64,000 nucleotides of DNA from CAYUVA01 sp964448115 [NCBI: uncultured bacterium] (GTDB lineage: Bacteria; CAYUVA01): positions 62,001 through 126,000 of the forward strand of contig CAYUVA010000002.1 in the NCBI GenBank assembly GCA_964448115.1, in the 5' to 3' direction. Position 1 is the stretch's first letter. Each line of letters opens with the position of its first letter. The notes beneath the pieces are model-generated. The model was given only the letters and a program-made list of their open reading frames with translations. It made no database searches and was not told where the DNA came from. The translations under genes were made by a program, and so were the position numbers. This document shows, in pieces, positions 27,401 through 38,266 of this stretch.

Positions 27401-30400
27401 AGCCATAGCGAATTCGGTGGATTCAGCGGCTTCAGGCTTATCGGATTACAGCCCAATCATCTCTATACCTTCTTTGTCAAGGCGTATAACTTCGAGGATC
27501 TCAATACTTCCTACAGCCTTTGCCTGGATAGCTCATGCTATGATTGGACTTACGCAGCCATCCCTGGCGCACCGCTGGCTTATAATTATCCATCAGATCC
27601 CACCAGGCTTAATGTACTAGTGATTCATGGCACCGGCAATCCAGCAGACACCCAATATACTATCCAATTCGAGCAAGATGCCATCGGCACCAAGTATGTC
27701 GATTATAGCGGCTACCTGGTCGGAGAGATGACCTGGGGGGACAGGACCACCTGGGGCGGTGATTCGGGTATCGATGTGCTTGGATTAGAGCCTGCGACCA
27801 CCTATCGCATAAGCTGTTTTGCCAGAAACCGTATTGGCGATATAAGCGGGGAGAGCCAAGAAACCTACCAAACAACCACCTTCTTCACAGCAACGCCGAC
27901 GGTAACTTCGACCGAGATTCCCACAGCCACGCCATCAGCCATACCAACTAGCACACCGAGCAACACACCTACCGGCAACCCAACCTTTACGGCAACCGCC
28001 CTCCCCAGCAACACGCCGAGCATGACGCCAAGCGTAACTCCCTCAGCAACTCCTAGCGCCACGCCGACTTCGTCAGCGACTCTTACGCCCACCGCTACCG
28101 AGACAGCAACGATGACAGCGACACCCTCCAACACCCCCAGCGCTACGCCGAGCCTGACCCCAACTGATACTCCCACCAACACGCCAACCCAGACCGCTAC
28201 CGACCTGCCCACAGCCACCATGACAGCGACCCCATCGGCGACCTTGACCTCTACGCCATCTGCCACGCCCACCCATACTTTAACCGGCACCCCGACCGCA
28301 CTCCCCACCAGCACCCCGACTGCCACGGAGACAGACCTCCCCACGGCAACCAACACGCCAACTGCCATACCAAGCACCACCCCCACCAACACGCCGAGTA
28401 ACATTCCATCAACAACTCCGAGCCTTACTCCTACCAACACTAAGACCGCTACTCCGACCTTCACGAATACGAGCGTCCCCACCAGCACTCCGAGCTTTAC
28501 ACCAACGCTGACCGCAACTACCTCGCCGTCATCGACCAGCACCGCCTCACCTACATCGACTGTATCATCCACTCCCACAACCACACCTTCGCAAACGCCT
28601 ACCCCCACGGAGACCCCTTGCTGGATGGATGATCCCTTGGAATACCCACCAGGCAACGACACGCCAGAGAATGCAATCTTTATCGATACCGGTGGCAGTT
28701 CCATTCAGCAACTCTTCTGCACCGAGTCAGACAGCGACTGGCACAAGTTCATGGCATCGACCTCCATGCTATATACATTCTGGACTTCCGACCTAGGGAA
28801 CTCGGTGAGGACGCGACTGCGCCTATATGATTCGAGCGGATATTTGCTTTTACTGGATGCAACGCCACTACCGGGTCAGGGCGAGGTGCAAGCGCAGATG
28901 ACTTATGCTCCAAGCGGGATCTATTACTTGGAGATGCTTCCAGCTCAAGGCTCTGTCTGGGGGCATGGCGCCGATTACAACCTGCAGGTCAAGGGAATCA
29001 CGTTCACCCCGACCATAACCCCAACCCTAACGCCGACACTTACAAGCACTCTGGTGCCGACCTTAACGCCATCAACGACCCCAACCCTAACGCCCACCAG
29101 CACACTAACACCAACCGGAGCGCCAACTTCCACACCAACCCGCTCCCCATCGCTAACTCCGACAAACACTGCCACCCCCTCAACGACGCAAACTCGAACC
29201 CCCACCTTGACTCCCACCAACACCGAGACTCAGACACCGACAGGCACGCCAACCACAACCGGGAGCGCAACACCGACCAACACGCGTACCTTAACCCCGA
29301 CTTCGACTCCAAGCCATACCCCTACTCTCACTCCCAGTGCTACCGAAACTGCAACACCGACAAACACGATGACGCCGACCGCCACCATGACCCCCTGCAA
29401 GGATGTCGATATATGGGAGCCGGATAACAGCCCTCTGAATCCGCCTGAGATCGGGGCAGAACAGGGCGAGACCCTGCATTATTTCTGCCCGCCACCACCT
29501 GGTGATATCGATTGGTCATACTTCACATCATCAGCTAACACCTCTTATATACTGGCGACTTATGATCTCGGTACTGATGCAGATACTTACATGTATTTAT
29601 ATGATGGATTCCTGAATTACATAGATGAAAGCGACAACAACACCAGTACTGGCGGCAGAGAATCGACCATCCGCTTCACCGCGCCGATAAACTGGTTCTA
29701 TTATGTCAAGATAACCAGCGCTGATGGCAAATGGGGCACAGATGCCTATTATATGTACCGCGTCTTAGCCATGACCGCTACGCCTACACCCACTTTCGTT
29801 CCTACCTTGACTCCAAGCAACACGCCCACCTCAACTCCATCCCCATTACCTACCCAGACTCCGACTGCAACTCCAAGCGCAACTATGACCACAGTCCCGA
29901 CCGCCACCCATACGCGCACGCCGACTTACACCCCAACAGCCACGCCGAGTGCAACCATGACCGATGTTCCCACCAACACGCCGACTGCAACCTCAACACT
30001 AACTCCCACCTTTATACCAAGCTCCACCGTCACAGCTACCCCAACCATAACCGCCACCACCGCTCCCAGCTCGACCCCGACCAGTACCCAAACCACGCTA
30101 CCAACCAGCACCCCCAGCCCAACCCCCACTGGATCGTTCACCGCCACCGATACGCCGACCCTGACGCCAAGCGCCACCGCGAGCAATACGCCGAGCATTA
30201 CGCCCACCTTGACCGTCACCGCTACGCCGAGTGCAACCTTCACCGTTGGTCCAGCCCCGATAATCACACCTGAGCCACCATTCACCGCCGGCACTTGCAA
30301 TACAGTCTGGTGGAGCGATCAGAGCTCCTATAACGCTGGCGGTTATTATATAGAGGCTGATTTGAACGGCGATTTCACCAGCATAATCGGAGCTTCGGGA

Positions 30401-31483
30401 TGGATCGAGGACTTGAATTACATGTTCTGTAGCCTTTTGGACGGGAAGGCCTACTACTACAGGGTAAAATTCAGGGATATATGGCTGAACGAGAGCGACT
30501 GGTCGATGCCGACCTGGTCTAGACAGGATGCATCGGCACCGATTACAAGTGTTCTGTCGCTGCCCGATATGGTGCGAGAGCAGATCCTTGAGATGCCTTT
30601 TGAGGCTTATGATATAGTATCTGGTGTGAACCACATCAACCTTTATTACAGGCACGATGCTAAGGGTGATTGGTTGCGATATGATGGCAAGTATTCGCTA
30701 TCCCCTATTTTCTTTGATATCGATCAGGCACAAGGCTGGGGCAGCTATGAATATTACACGGTCGGAATTGACAATGTCGGCAATGCTGAGGCTGCACCGC
30801 TAGTGCCCGATGCCAACACCGTTTTCATACCGCCGGATACAGCAACGCCGACAACTACGCCGAGCGCCACCTTCACCGCTACACCCACAAATACAGCAAC
30901 CCCCACAGCCACGCCAACATCGACTGATATTCCTACCTTGACTCCAACCAGATCGCCTACTGGAACCGCCACAGATATCCCCTCGCATACACCGACTCCC
31001 ACAGCCACTCCAAGTAAGACCTTCACTGCAACACCGAGCGACACTCCGACCATCATCCCCACGGTTACCGAGACGCCGATCCCATCGACCACACCAACGC
31101 TAACGCCATCTGCAACACCGACCTGCCCCCCGACATTAACTCCGAGTCTTACGCCGACCGCCACCGAGGTCATTCCGCCTCGCATAATAGCCGGTGGTTA
31201 TATGAGCACAGTTATCGACTCCGCTTATGGGGGGAGACTTTACCTATATATCGTTGCTCAGGATCGCTATGGCCATGCAGCAGCCACGGTCGAGGTTTAC
31301 ATGGACGGAGTCGGACTGGGCGTGTATTTACCTATCTTGGATGAGGCTAGCGGTTTATTCGGTTTCCAGGGATTGCCTGTTGCTGCCGGGACTCCAGCCG
31401 GGTCGCTATTGCTTGAGTATCTTGCCCGGGACGATCACCACATACCCAGTGCGTTGTTCCCATACTTAGTGATTAAGGAGTGA
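24461..31483 (+). CDS. giant secreted multidomain protein with Thr/Pro-rich linkers
   Basis: 2340 residues with a clear signal peptide (hydrophobic residues about 8-27). Residues 30-1140 hold a unique N-terminal region and a series of fibronectin-III/Ig-like strand-rich domains. Four low-complexity linkers of repeated TPT, TPS and NTP units follow, at about 1145-1385, 1515-1645, 1770-1935 and 2125-2235. Between them sit two compact domains resembling bacterial pre-peptidase C-terminal (PPC) beta sandwiches (about 1387-1510 and 1646-1768) and one FN3-like block (about 1936-2120). A last beta domain of about 100 residues ends in LVIKE. No sorting signal, enzyme motif or membrane anchor is evident at the C-terminus. 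The linkers resemble O-glycosylated spacers of cellulases and surface proteins. A surface fibre or adhesin role is inferred. Confidence 0.85.
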   Translation: MNRIFNVILPLMLLMMVIFTLPVIGIPYHSSANTMVEGIGYWWVKHPAYPTEIMIIPGDNDWVMHYLDEGENSQFHQRVQAWEQRYGHRGYPFWMTRKVREQLGMPPEPDIVDIPSLPCSGKIIFPVDGGWRCLTDDSRASSKSKGEDYIKVRVYDWASQGASCPVCADGSLPAPDNIADVVIGICFANTGSWTFPHHSEICLNCCDGVEPIPFTATYPTLDHVSLLDVRVQAVDYDVYYPDEPPGTPTPTPTKAHACWSHRSHYNVPAGGLSKAWRNLNFNLSPPCFDPLPNITCRATPKIKVEYEVWYEDNGIDDPQWIEHPNSGQWYNTFTFVWSEVQDRAGIQKSELHISSDTTFNMSDEKIYTIPGNGTQQTVASGDTLTSGSWYFAVRTRDNTGHWSNYRHADHTKFNFDITPPYHTSPTILLGGNEMTEDQQLYDWGNGDAYIHMVNSVDDHSGLAYFQYDIDDDPSDQPQYNDWADNITVSFPNWMDDTGYYTIWVRIVDNLGNDAVYSDYIYCDTSDPSVSKPYFAGAIDLNAIVFFSSPYDEGSGVKEVYYEILEDDILEYWGITGADGNISLNVGYHGRTYKAMMRPKDNSGRQGNEVWSDPVTLNWIPAQPSDTFVSYIDNGVAISWTDNSTNETNFRPEKGLVGMGWFEIGQPTASSYDYFWQSDDKDRRFRFRVRAYRNYGGGEFYSDYDNYLGWFYGPPSAPTQRDPEPEPTAINWLWWDNSLHESGFRIEVDGLGEATVAGNETSYRWDGLEPDHQYTATIFAYMHHVGQYPGDSNPSESKTVNTLANIPQAPLVQNVPQQYETLLVDVLNADPANPPYTKYCILCDEEGKYADQNGTLQTYPTWHTISEWNTIGAKVRGLAPNKLYHIKTKASNQEGVQTDPSEPASAYTACQVPGFIEVKEHINYPDTQMTFTIDPKSNPLDKNTTYVVRVEISPSEFRYVNKNQGVLQFENEHTDLNSTRGSHSEFGGFSGFRLIGLQPNHLYTFFVKAYNFEDLNTSYSLCLDSSCYDWTYAAIPGAPLAYNYPSDPTRLNVLVIHGTGNPADTQYTIQFEQDAIGTKYVDYSGYLVGEMTWGDRTTWGGDSGIDVLGLEPATTYRISCFARNRIGDISGESQETYQTTTFFTATPTVTSTEIPTATPSAIPTSTPSNTPTGNPTFTATALPSNTPSMTPSVTPSATPSATPTSSATLTPTATETATMTATPSNTPSATPSLTPTDTPTNTPTQTATDLPTATMTATPSATLTSTPSATPTHTLTGTPTALPTSTPTATETDLPTATNTPTAIPSTTPTNTPSNIPSTTPSLTPTNTKTATPTFTNTSVPTSTPSFTPTLTATTSPSSTSTASPTSTVSSTPTTTPSQTPTPTETPCWMDDPLEYPPGNDTPENAIFIDTGGSSIQQLFCTESDSDWHKFMASTSMLYTFWTSDLGNSVRTRLRLYDSSGYLLLLDATPLPGQGEVQAQMTYAPSGIYYLEMLPAQGSVWGHGADYNLQVKGITFTPTITPTLTPTLTSTLVPTLTPSTTPTLTPTSTLTPTGAPTSTPTRSPSLTPTNTATPSTTQTRTPTLTPTNTETQTPTGTPTTTGSATPTNTRTLTPTSTPSHTPTLTPSATETATPTNTMTPTATMTPCKDVDIWEPDNSPLNPPEIGAEQGETLHYFCPPPPGDIDWSYFTSSANTSYILATYDLGTDADTYMYLYDGFLNYIDESDNNTSTGGRESTIRFTAPINWFYYVKITSADGKWGTDAYYMYRVLAMTATPTPTFVPTLTPSNTPTSTPSPLPTQTPTATPSATMTTVPTATHTRTPTYTPTATPSATMTDVPTNTPTATSTLTPTFIPSSTVTATPTITATTAPSSTPTSTQTTLPTSTPSPTPTGSFTATDTPTLTPSATASNTPSITPTLTVTATPSATFTVGPAPIITPEPPFTAGTCNTVWWSDQSSYNAGGYYIEADLNGDFTSIIGASGWIEDLNYMFCSLLDGKAYYYRVKFRDIWLNESDWSMPTWSRQDASAPITSVLSLPDMVREQILEMPFEAYDIVSGVNHINLYYRHDAKGDWLRYDGKYSLSPIFFDIDQAQGWGSYEYYTVGIDNVGNAEAAPLVPDANTVFIPPDTATPTTTPSATFTATPTNTATPTATPTSTDIPTLTPTRSPTGTATDIPSHTPTPTATPSKTFTATPSDTPTIIPTVTETPIPSTTPTLTPSATPTCPPTLTPSLTPTATEVIPPRIIAGGYMSTVIDSAYGGRLYLYIVAQDRYGHAAATVEVYMDGVGLGVYLPILDEASGLFGFQGLPVAAGTPAGSLLLEYLARDDHHIPSALFPYLVIKE

Positions 31484-31543
31484 TGAATTCGCGCCTGGAA
31501 GGAGTTTGTCCAAGAATCCCCAAAATCTGTCATTCCGAGTTCT

Positions 31544-31563
31544 AGTCTGGCTTGCGCCAGGCT
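31544..31563 (+). other. hairpin downstream of the giant gene
   Basis: AGTCTGGC and GCCAGGCT pair (one G-U) around a TTGC loop, 60 bases after the stop codon. No T-run follows, so it is at best a Rho-assisted or processing-type 3' end. The preceding bases include TGTCATTCCGAG, a phrase often met in dispersed intergenic repeats of uncultured bacteria. Confidence 0.35.
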
Positions 31564-31687
31564 CAAGAGCGTTAGTCTGTATCTTCTTGACTGTTTAGGC
31601 TCATTTTGAGTGGTGAAGGATGTTTATCTTCACAAAAGATTTCCATTGCCAAATCCAAGTCGAGAATTTGGGTAAAGAGACATCTGC

Positions 31688-31717
31688 TTGGGATGAATGA
31701 TTAAACTGTAGTATAAT
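31688..31717 (+). promoter_or_regulatory. promoter for a nearly leaderless antiporter mRNA
   Basis: TTGGGA (31688-31693), an 18-base spacer and a perfect TATAAT (31712-31717) end only ten bases before the ATG at 31728. Initiation would fall near 31724, leaving three or four bases of leader and no ribosome site. Confidence 0.55.
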
Positions 31718-31727
31718 CTTTCCCGAT

Positions 31728-33311
31728 ATGGAGTCTATTCAACTTGGGATCACCGATCTGACCTTGATGCTCATGGTGGCTTCCATAGTCGCCGTGCTGG
31801 TAAAATATATACGATTTCCCTATACAGTCGCACTGGTCATAGTCGGCTTTTTAATCGGCTTTTCTCCATATTTCGAGGCTTTCCACCTCAGCCGAGACAT
31901 CATCCTGCTTGTTTTTCTACCTCCCCTTTTATTCGAGGGCACGCTCAATATGGATCTCGAGATGCTAAGACAAAGGGGTTTATTGGTTGGATTGCTTGCC
32001 TTTTTAGGAACCTTTTTAGGTGCTGGTCTGATAGGGTTGATCATTCATTTTTTTCTAGGGATTGACTGGATATATGCCTTTTTGATGGGAGCAATACTCT
32101 CCCCGACCGATCCAGTTAGCGTACTGGCGACCTTTAAGGAGCTTGGTATTGCCAAGGGGCTTTCCACCATCATAGAGGGCGAGTCGGTATTCAATGATGG
32201 TGTCGGCGTGGTTATGTATGTAATATTAGTCGATCTGATTGCCGGCAAAGATATCACAACCACTGGTATGATCATTGAGTTCTTCAAGGAGGTTTCCCTG
32301 GGAGCGATCGTCGGTGTTAGCATCGGCTACATTGTATATAAGATTTTGGGGCGTATCGAGGATCACCTGGTGGAGGTTATGATCTCCTTTCTACTGGCTT
32401 ATGGCGTTTACATCGCAGCCGAGAGATTACACGCCTCCGGAGTGATAGCAGTGGTATTGTCCGGCTTGATTATTGGAAACTATGGCAGGTTATTCTCCAT
32501 GTCTCCACAGACCAGGATGAGCCTGAACCATTTCTGGGAGACGGCAGGCTTCATCTTGAACTCGTTATTGTTTTTGCTTATCGGGATCCAACTCGATTCT
32601 CATCATCTGCTATCTCGGTTACCTAAGATCATAGTCATATTCTTGGGGCTGTTATTGGTGCGATCCCTCGTAGTTTATAGCATTATCATGCTTTCAAGTT
32701 TTTTGGGACAGAAGCTCCCCGCTGCCTGGAAGCATGTAATCAATTGGGGTGGCTTGCGGGGGAGCATCCCGATAGCACTGGCACTCGGGCTGGAGCCGAA
32801 GTTTGAGAGCCGTGATGAGTTCGTAAGTATAATATTCGGGGTGGTACTACTATCGATGCTTGTACAGGGATTATCCCTCAAGCTAATGATGAAAAGGCTC
32901 GGACTTATCACGCTCGAACCGGAAAGGAAGCAATACGAATATTACCTTGCCCGAATTGTCGGCTTAAACGCTGCCTTGAAGGAGCTGGAGGAGATGTTCA
33001 GAGATGGGGAGGTTTCAGAGGAAAACTATAATAAGATACATAACAATCTTACCGCGACAAAAGATAAACTTAAGACCGAGTTCAAGAGCTTAGCCACTGA
33101 ATTCCAATCGCTTAAGACCTCCGAGTTGGAAAGGGCGCTACGAAGGGTTTATTTAGCAAAGCGTTCAGCGATAAATGATGTCTTTCGTCGTGGATTGATC
33201 TCGGAGCAGACCTTCCATGAGCTAAGTATGAACATTGCAGCGATCTTGGAAAGCGGGATGGAAGAATTCTACAAGGAAGAAATGGAGCTACTGAATGAAG
33301 ATGAGGAATAG
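31728..33311 (+). CDS. CPA1-family Na+/H+ antiporter (NhaP-like)
   Basis: 527 residues with about 12 membrane helices in the first 400. The family core is plain: LLFEGTLNMDLEML, ILSPTDPVSVLATFKELGI, EGESVFNDGVGVVMY with the paired acidic residues of the ion site, and WGGLRGSIPIALAL. It exchanges cytoplasmic sodium (or potassium) for protons across the inner membrane. The final 120 residues are a helical cytoplasmic tail, probably regulatory. The gene has its own promoter and hardly any leader. Its end overlaps the next gene by 17 bp, so the two are probably coupled. Confidence 0.92.
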   Translation: MESIQLGITDLTLMLMVASIVAVLVKYIRFPYTVALVIVGFLIGFSPYFEAFHLSRDIILLVFLPPLLFEGTLNMDLEMLRQRGLLVGLLAFLGTFLGAGLIGLIIHFFLGIDWIYAFLMGAILSPTDPVSVLATFKELGIAKGLSTIIEGESVFNDGVGVVMYVILVDLIAGKDITTTGMIIEFFKEVSLGAIVGVSIGYIVYKILGRIEDHLVEVMISFLLAYGVYIAAERLHASGVIAVVLSGLIIGNYGRLFSMSPQTRMSLNHFWETAGFILNSLLFLLIGIQLDSHHLLSRLPKIIVIFLGLLLVRSLVVYSIIMLSSFLGQKLPAAWKHVINWGGLRGSIPIALALGLEPKFESRDEFVSIIFGVVLLSMLVQGLSLKLMMKRLGLITLEPERKQYEYYLARIVGLNAALKELEEMFRDGEVSEENYNKIHNNLTATKDKLKTEFKSLATEFQSLKTSELERALRRVYLAKRSAINDVFRRGLISEQTFHELSMNIAAILESGMEEFYKEEMELLNEDEE

Positions 33312-34404
33312 TTTTTTTTTATCAGTCGCTGTTTGTATGGCGGTTTGTTGTATTCTCCTAAAGGGGGAGGGCATGGCAAAGAACATTTCTTTTGAAATAC
33401 CGGTCGATTTCGACATGAACCAGTCGCTTTTAGGCGATGAAGACTTGGGCATTCATCTTGATCGTTATCCAAAGGGCACCTATGGTGAGAGCTGGTTCGC
33501 CTGGCTTTATTGCGATGATGGTAGAGCCTTTTTCATCATGTTCTCGCTCTCTCGCCTGGGGAAACTTGGTAGCAATCTGAGGGTCGATGCTACCTATTAT
33601 GATCCACAAGGGAACTGTCATAAATCCAATCAGAGCTTCAAGCTGGAGGATCTCAAGGCTTATAAAACAAAGGTGATGATGGGGCATAACTACATCCAGA
33701 AGACAAATGAGGTATATTACTGGTACATCAAGGACGTTGATTTTGAGCTAAAGTTCAACCTGAACAACCTTTCACCAGCAATAATGCCTGGTAAAGGAAC
33801 GCTTAACTTCGAGAATGATGAATTCTGGACTCTGAGTCTGGTCAATACGGGGGCGAAGCTCAATGGAGTACTAAGGTTCAAGGGTGAAAAGGTGGATATT
33901 GATGGTTACGCCTATGTTGATCATGTCTGGTGCACAGCCATGCCACCATCGTTCTTGCGCTCCTGGTATCGCTTTCGGGTAATGAACCAGGATGTCGCCG
34001 TGTTTATAAACGATATGCACTTCAAGGAGAAATTCAGCTCCGACGATGCCAGGCTTATGCAGGTGCGATTGGGCAATAAAAACATCATCCTATCCAATAG
34101 GTTCCATAAAGACTATGAGCTAGCCAACTTCGGAGAGCGGGAATATAAATATCCGCGTAGGGCTATTATCACCGATATAAGGGACGAATACGAAATCCGC
34201 ATCCAGTTCACCCAGCGTCGCGTCCTGGGGGAACTGGACATGCTTGAGTTGTTCCCCGGGGTGATAAGATGGGCGGTAAAGACCTTCTTCACCAAGCTGT
34301 GGGCATTTCGCTTCGTTTATGATTTCGAGCTTAGCCTTGAGTGTGAGGGGGAGAGTTACCAATTCAGTGGCACCTGTCCCGGCGACCACCAGTTTTATTA
34401 CTAA
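33295..34404 (+). CDS. exported CrtC/AttH-like lipocalin-fold protein
   Basis: 369 residues with an N-terminal hydrophobic export signal (about 5-22, with a nearby Cys) and a strand-rich body. The motif GYAYVDHVWCT resembles the Y-x-DH-x-W segment of the CrtC/AttH (carotenoid 1,2-hydratase, hydroxyneurosporene synthase) superfamily. CrtC itself adds water to acyclic carotenoids; most AttH-like relatives have no assigned function. Overlap with the antiporter suggests joint expression but does not point to a substrate. Assignment rests on one motif and general architecture. Confidence 0.55.
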   Translation: MKMRNSFFLSVAVCMAVCCILLKGEGMAKNISFEIPVDFDMNQSLLGDEDLGIHLDRYPKGTYGESWFAWLYCDDGRAFFIMFSLSRLGKLGSNLRVDATYYDPQGNCHKSNQSFKLEDLKAYKTKVMMGHNYIQKTNEVYYWYIKDVDFELKFNLNNLSPAIMPGKGTLNFENDEFWTLSLVNTGAKLNGVLRFKGEKVDIDGYAYVDHVWCTAMPPSFLRSWYRFRVMNQDVAVFINDMHFKEKFSSDDARLMQVRLGNKNIILSNRFHKDYELANFGEREYKYPRRAIITDIRDEYEIRIQFTQRRVLGELDMLELFPGVIRWAVKTFFTKLWAFRFVYDFELSLECEGESYQFSGTCPGDHQFYY

Positions 34405-34454
34405 TGTTGTTCACTTAAGAATACTGAAATTGTTAGGATTTATTGAAGCAATTC

Positions 34455-34516
34455 GCCCTCTCCCCAGCCCTCCTCCAGAGGGCGAGGGAGTCGATCCCCT
34501 CTCCGCTAGGAGAGGG
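34455..34516. repeat. REP-like double-hairpin element
   Basis: Two inverted repeats lie side by side: GCCCTC (34455-34460) with GAGGGC (34478-34483), and CCCTCTCC (34497-34504) with GGAGAGGG (34509-34516) around a GCTA loop. Such pyrimidine-rich paired hairpins are typical of dispersed extragenic palindromes. There is no T-run after either, so a simple terminator is less likely. Confidence 0.6.
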
Positions 34517-34566
34517 TCTGTAAGATGTAAAGTAAACGATGTTAGTTATTTTGTTGATCTTTAACC

Positions 34567-36747
34567 ATGAGAATTAACAACGATAATAGAAACAGCTTCC
34601 TGGTTTATATATGCCTTTTTGCCATCATGTTGTTTCATCTTGCCAACAATATAGTTTGGCACAAGGTGGATACCAGCCTTCCGGTCTCCGACGCCGGCTT
34701 CCATATCGGCACTTGCTACAAGATGTACCATACGATAAAAGATCCGCAAAGCACCCTCTGGGACATTGCCAAGGTCGATATCTACTATCCGCCGCTGTTA
34801 TATCTGAGCGCATCCGGCTTCATGTTTATGTTTGGTACCGATATGGATTTGATATTGATAAGCCTCAGCCTGTTCTTTCTAATCTTGATTGCCTCAGCTT
34901 ACCTTCTTGGAGCACAGTGCTCAGGAGCCTGGGGGGGATTGCTCGCTGCCTTTGTAACCTCGATGGTGCCCAGGCTTTATGGATACTCACGCCAATCACT
35001 CACCGAGATACCTTATACAGCCTTTACTTTACTTGCCATTTATTTTTTATATAAATCCGATGGATTCAGCTCCCGCAGATACAGCATCTTGGCTGGTTTC
35101 GCCATTGGGCTTGCCATGCTTTCCAAGTGGTCGTGCATTTTTTTCCTTTGGTTTCCGGTTGCTTACAGTTTATATCTTGCGATTACTCGTCGGCATCCCA
35201 GGTTGCCAAGCAAAGCTAATTTGCTACAAGCACTATTTGCTACCCTATTATTCGGTGTGCTGTCTTATTTTATATACATATCCTATCCTTCTTACCTTCT
35301 CATTTATATCGTTGCTGGTTGGGCTTTATTCGGCTTTTTCGCGTTGCTGGGAAGCGGTTCGATTATTAACAGCCTATCGAGCCTGCTTATAGGCTTCAAC
35401 CTGACATCATTTTTTTACCTTCCCAACCTTGCAGAGCTGGTTCGCATCAATCTATTCGCCTTCACGCTTCCATCATGGGTAGCAGGCATGGAGGTTCATT
35501 GGTATCATCCCCGGTCCTTAACTTATTATTCTAGGGTCATAATGCACCCCTCTTTTTCATATTTTCTAGGCGCTCTAGTGCTTGTCAGTCTTGGGCTGTT
35601 CATACTCAGGCGTCTCGGATATATCGCTATCAAATGCCCTGTGTCCATAACAACAAGGTACTGGTGGACGGTGTTAGGAGCAATTATCGGCTCTTATCCG
35701 CTTTTAACCTTGGCTAACAACAAGTCGTTCAGGTATTTTGTCCCCGTCTTTCCCGTAATTGTAACCTGGCTTTGCTATCAGGTTTTATGTTCCTTGAGAC
35801 CCAAACATAAGAGAGTTTTTATCCCAATAATGATCTTATTTTTGCTGGTGCAGTTTTATGCCTATAGCTGGGGCATACCGGATAGCCGATACAGCGTGTT
35901 CAATGTGGCTCGCAATATAATCTTCAAACCAGATTACGGCATGTGGGGAGTGCATCCACCGAGCCGCGGAGAACAACATACATTGCCGAGCTTCATCGAT
36001 GAGCTGATAGAGCGCTCAGAGGATTACTCAGGTGAGGTTTCACTTTGCTCCATGTGCGACAGCTACGAGTACAATCCTGGGACCATTAGCATGTATCTCT
36101 TCAAGTTCAATGCCGATATCTTCCACATTGTGCTCAGTGGTCATTATCACAAGCCTATATATCAAGCACTGCTTGAGGATTGTACATTCATCGTAACCCT
36201 GGATCGCCTTCCCCGCAACCGACTGGCAGATACCGATTGGAGCAAAGCCTGGCGATTTATCTCAGACGATCCCCTGCGCCAGTTTGCCCGAGACTTCCAG
36301 GTGGTCAAGCGATTTGGCAGCCAGGAGGGCTTCGGCGTCATTTTATTTCAGTATGGTTTATCATTGCCATATCTTATCGATCTCGGTGAGTACTCTCCCC
36401 TGGAGGGCAATCTAGCCTCCAACATGGGTGAACCTGCATCTTATGAGGGCAGAGACTACAGGCGCATACTAACCAACTCCAGCATTTACATCCCGCCGCT
36501 TCCTCTGCCTGTCGGATGTATTGAGTTAAAAACCCTTAGCTTCATCGATCACGCACAGCAACATAAGTTAATCATGCAGCTTTCAGGGGATGGATCTGAT
36601 TTGAGCATAACAAAAGAAGTTACACTTATTCCAGGCAGCCATATTTATAAGATTAAGCTCCAAGCTCCCATCAGGCTTTCCGATATTGAGCTTAAGGCGC
36701 CAATAAATCGGGAGATTTACCTGGATTGGGTGGGGTTATACCCATAG
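34567..36747 (+). CDS. GT39-like integral membrane glycosyltransferase
   Basis: 726 residues. A membrane helix at about 12-28 is followed by an acidic loop with SDAGFH (the GT39/ArnT-type catalytic Asp position), then about ten more helices to residue 440. A soluble C-terminal half of about 270 residues begins near NIIFKPDYGMWG and looks periplasmic. Enzymes of this fold move a sugar from a polyprenyl phosphate carrier to protein or lipid on the outer face of the membrane. The acceptor is not evident. No Shine-Dalgarno sequence is seen before the ATG. It follows the REP-like element and precedes asnS. Confidence 0.75.
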   Translation: MRINNDNRNSFLVYICLFAIMLFHLANNIVWHKVDTSLPVSDAGFHIGTCYKMYHTIKDPQSTLWDIAKVDIYYPPLLYLSASGFMFMFGTDMDLILISLSLFFLILIASAYLLGAQCSGAWGGLLAAFVTSMVPRLYGYSRQSLTEIPYTAFTLLAIYFLYKSDGFSSRRYSILAGFAIGLAMLSKWSCIFFLWFPVAYSLYLAITRRHPRLPSKANLLQALFATLLFGVLSYFIYISYPSYLLIYIVAGWALFGFFALLGSGSIINSLSSLLIGFNLTSFFYLPNLAELVRINLFAFTLPSWVAGMEVHWYHPRSLTYYSRVIMHPSFSYFLGALVLVSLGLFILRRLGYIAIKCPVSITTRYWWTVLGAIIGSYPLLTLANNKSFRYFVPVFPVIVTWLCYQVLCSLRPKHKRVFIPIMILFLLVQFYAYSWGIPDSRYSVFNVARNIIFKPDYGMWGVHPPSRGEQHTLPSFIDELIERSEDYSGEVSLCSMCDSYEYNPGTISMYLFKFNADIFHIVLSGHYHKPIYQALLEDCTFIVTLDRLPRNRLADTDWSKAWRFISDDPLRQFARDFQVVKRFGSQEGFGVILFQYGLSLPYLIDLGEYSPLEGNLASNMGEPASYEGRDYRRILTNSSIYIPPLPLPVGCIELKTLSFIDHAQQHKLIMQLSGDGSDLSITKEVTLIPGSHIYKIKLQAPIRLSDIELKAPINREIYLDWVGLYP

Positions 36748-36874
36748 CAGGCGGCTGTCAACACTTCCACCTGATGCCAAGTTCTCGCATCATCTGGAAA
36801 TATGAGGCACCACTTTGAAAAATATCGGGAAACAGCTATATTACTACAAACCTTTGCTGATAAAAGGAGATGAC

Positions 36875-38170
36875 ATGGAAAAGGCAACCATTGAACATAT
36901 CGCTATGTACCAGGGCAAAGAAGTCGAGCTTGCCGGGTGGCTATACAACAAGCGTAGTAGCGGCAAGATACAGTTCCTGCAGCTTCGCGATGGAACCGGC
37001 ATAATCCAATGCGTGGTAGCACGAAGCGATGTTACAGATAAGGTATTCGAGGATGCGCAAAAGCTCACCCAGGAATCATCTTTCTATGCCAGGGGAACCA
37101 TCAAGGCTGATCCACGATCACCGATAGGCTACGAGATGTTGGTCAAAGACATCGAGATCATTCAGATCGCAAAGGATTACCCCATCACCCCCAAGGAACA
37201 TGGCATTGAGTTCCTCCTTGAGAGACGCCATCTCTGGCTGCGCTCCAGGAGACAATTCGCCGTGCTCAGGATAAGGGCAGAGGTGATCAGCGCTATCAGG
37301 GATTACCTCGATAACAATGGCTTTATCCTGATGGATACCCCCATCTTCACCCCGGCAGCCTGTGAGGGCACGACCACACTTTTTAGTACCAAGTATTTTG
37401 AAGAGGATACCGCATACCTTAGTCAAAGCGGTCAACTGTACAATGAAGCTACGGCAATGGCTTTTCGCAAGGTCTATTGCTTCGGACCTACCTTCAGAGC
37501 CGAGAAGTCCAAGACCCGCAAGCACCTGATCGAGTTTTGGATGGTGGAGCCGGAGATCGCCTTCGCCGACCTTTATGATGTGATGGATATCTGCGAAGAC
37601 CTCACTATCTATATCATCGAGCGAGTGCTTGAGAATCGTCGCATGGAACTACAGATACTCCAACGAGATACCTCCAAGCTGGAGGCAATAAAGAAGCCAT
37701 TTCCCAGGATCACATACCAGGAAGCGGTCGATATTATCAAAAAAGCGGGAAGGGACTTCGAGGATGGTAATGACTTCGGCGCACCGGATGAGGAAATACT
37801 GGGAAATACATTCGAGCGCCCGGTCTTCGTGCATCGATTCCCCGCTGCCATAAAGGCATTCTACATGAAGCGAGCACCGGAGGACGAGAGCCTTGTGCTT
37901 GGCTGCGATATGATAGCCCCCGAAGGATACGGTGAGCTTATCGGCGGCAGTCAAAGAGAGGATGACCTGGAAACCCTAGAGAAAAGAATAATAGAGCACA
38001 AACTTCCCCGGCAAGCCTTTGAGTGGTTCCTTGACCTGCGCCGATACGGTACTGTTCCACATTCAGGATTCGGCATGGGGCTGGAGAGAACCGTTGCATG
38101 GATTGCCGGCGTCGAGCACATACGAGAGACCATCCCATTTCCCAGAATGCTTTACCGTATGTATCCTTAG
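36875..38170 (+). CDS. asnS: asparaginyl-tRNA synthetase
   Basis: 431 residues from ATG 36875, which follows AAGGAG (36864-36869) by five bases; the frame is open from 36815 but has no ribosome site there. The OB-fold anticodon domain ([26 protein letters not shown]) is followed by class II catalytic motifs: [20 protein letters not shown] (motif 2), [12 protein letters not shown] and [13 protein letters not shown] (motif 3), ending in [12 protein letters not shown]. The enzyme charges tRNA(Asn). This short compact type is found in clostridia, archaea and various candidate phyla. It could conceivably be a non-discriminating Asp/Asn enzyme, but motif 2 looks like AsnRS. Confidence 0.92.
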   Translation: MEKATIEHIAMYQGKEVELAGWLYNKRSSGKIQFLQLRDGTGIIQCVVARSDVTDKVFEDAQKLTQESSFYARGTIKADPRSPIGYEMLVKDIEIIQIAKDYPITPKEHGIEFLLERRHLWLRSRRQFAVLRIRAEVISAIRDYLDNNGFILMDTPIFTPAACEGTTTLFSTKYFEEDTAYLSQSGQLYNEATAMAFRKVYCFGPTFRAEKSKTRKHLIEFWMVEPEIAFADLYDVMDICEDLTIYIIERVLENRRMELQILQRDTSKLEAIKKPFPRITYQEAVDIIKKAGRDFEDGNDFGAPDEEILGNTFERPVFVHRFPAAIKAFYMKRAPEDESLVLGCDMIAPEGYGELIGGSQREDDLETLEKRIIEHKLPRQAFEWFLDLRRYGTVPHSGFGMGLERTVAWIAGVEHIRETIPFPRMLYRMYP

Positions 38171-38266
38171 ATTGTGATTCATTAGTACCTTCGTGGCTTT
38201 GCGGTTATAATATATGATATATACGAAAATGGAGCTTGATCATATTTAGGTTAGGGGAGTGAACCG

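Noticed and set aside
27865-28704. Minus-strand open frame of 279 codons rich in Val-Gly repeats, with similar ones at 28975-29223, 29926-30300 and 30754-31185
   Set aside because: It lies wholly antisense to the Thr/Pro linkers of the giant gene. The repeated ACN-CCN codons create it, and no ribosome site or domain supports it.
29731-30273. Plus-strand His/Asn/Tyr-rich open frame of 180 codons
   Set aside because: A frame-shifted reading of linker three. Composition follows from the repeated codons; no independent start signal.
27890-31170. TP-linker repeats considered as a CRISPR array or microsatellite
   Set aside because: Units are six to nine bases of variable codons in one continuous frame, with no constant repeat and spacer structure.
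34319-34564. Plus-strand frame of 81 codons crossing the end of the CrtC-like gene
   Set aside because: Its Pro/Glu-rich middle comes from translation of the REP-like hairpins, so it is not a gene.
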